Below, one piece after another: positions 6,009 through 6,536 of a stretch of DNA of 6,536 nucleotides. The stretch is from an uncultured Massilia sp. Its GTDB lineage: Bacteria; Pseudomonadota; Gammaproteobacteria; Burkholderiales; Burkholderiaceae. Below the pieces are notes generated by a model. The model was not told the DNA's origin. It worked only from the letters and a program-made list of their open reading frames with translations, and ran no database searches. The position numbers were made by a program, and so were the translations under genes. Where the stretch lies: assembly GCA_946886065.1 (NCBI GenBank), contig CAMPHU010000246.1:1-6536 (forward strand), in the 5' to 3' direction. Numbering within the stretch: the first letter of the stretch is position 1; every line of letters begins with the position of its first letter.

Positions 6009-6536
6009 GCGCGAAAACCTCCTATTTCAACAAACTGGCGCGCTACTACCTCTGGTACACCGGCTGCTTCGGCCTGTTCCTGGTGATGGTCGCGCTGCTC
6101 GAGCAGGAAGGCATGCCGCGCCTGTGGATCGGGCACCTGTTCATGTTCGCCACCATCCTGCTGTACGCCATCATCGGCGTGATCTGCCGCACCTCGAACG
6201 TCACCGAGTACTACGTGGCGGGGCGGCGCGTGCCGGCCATGTTCAACGGCATGGCCACCGCGGCCGACTGGATCTCGGCGGCCAGCTTCATCAGCCTGGC
6301 CGGCGGCCTGTACCTGCAGGGTTTCGACGGCCTGGCCTACATCATGGGCTGGACCGGCGGCTACTGCCTGGTGGCGCTCCTGATCGCGCCCTACCTGCGC
6401 CGCTTCGCGCAGTACACGATCCCCGACTTCCTGGCCGCGCGCTACGGCGGCGGCGTCGACGGGCGCGGCGCCGCGGTGCGCGCGGTGGCGGTGGGGGCCA
6501 CCATCGTCGTCTCGTTCACCTACGTGGTGGCGCAGA
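6005..6536 (+). CDS. Sodium:solute symporter, VC_2705 subfamily (5' part, runs off the window)
   Basis: The first 177 residues of a multi-helix inner-membrane transporter of the SSS family are present; the frame stays open to the last base. Membrane segments are visible at about 13-33, 42-61, 82-105, 109-131 and 155-176. The diagnostic stretch is TEYYVAGRRVPAMFNGMA (67-84) followed by TAADWISAASFISLAG (85-100), typical of the acetate/ActP-like branch and of VC_2705-type proteins that pair with DUF4212. Full members are usually 500-plus residues, so about two thirds is outside. ATG 6005 overlaps the TGA of the DUF4212 gene. The substrate is probably a small monocarboxylate, by family resemblance only. 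Its expression is probably set by the regulator and kinase at the head of the operon. Confidence 0.92.
   Translation, partial: MSAKTSYFNKLARYYLWYTGCFGLFLVMVALLEQEGMPRLWIGHLFMFATILLYAIIGVICRTSNVTEYYVAGRRVPAMFNGMATAADWISAASFISLAGGLYLQGFDGLAYIMGWTGGYCLVALLIAPYLRRFAQYTIPDFLAARYGGGVDGRGAAVRAVAVGATIVVSFTYVVAQ

Overview
The window looks like chromosomal DNA from a GC-rich betaproteobacterium, probably Oxalobacteraceae (Massilia/Telluria/Duganella-like). That placement is inference. It rests on the RecA sequence type (N-terminus MDDKK, short acidic tail), the recA-recX gene pair, the TctDE-like two-component genes and the very high third-position GC of the right half. No alignment was run.

Layout. 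Positions 1-414 hold no gene I can support, only a stem-loop and a cluster of short palindromes. Positions 415-1332 (+) encode a stand-alone PLP enzyme of the cysteine synthase / cystathionine beta-synthase family. Positions 1333-1616 are intergenic. They contain a long intrinsic terminator facing leftward (1433-1512) and six imperfect 17-bp tandem repeats (1519-1620) that run into the end of recX. Next come recX (1617-2075, -) and recA (2131-3207, -), separated by a GC-rich hairpin. The recA promoter region holds a clear LexA (SOS) box overlapping a good sigma70 -10 element.

Divergently from recA, positions 3411-6536 (+) form a tight operon: an OmpR/TctD-like response regulator, a TctE-like sensor kinase, a DUF4212 small membrane protein, and the start of a VC_2705-type sodium:solute symporter that runs off the window. 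All three junctions overlap (4, 23 and 4 bases), so the genes are probably co-transcribed and translationally coupled.

How the parts work together. recA and recX are the SOS recombinase and its modulator, under LexA control and ended by one shared terminator. The right-hand operon reads as a sense-and-transport unit in which the kinase and regulator probably control uptake of a small organic acid by the two-subunit symporter. I see no clearly new system. The least explained structures are the 17-bp repeat array between the recX stop codon and its terminator, and the palindromes upstream of the cysteine synthase-like gene.
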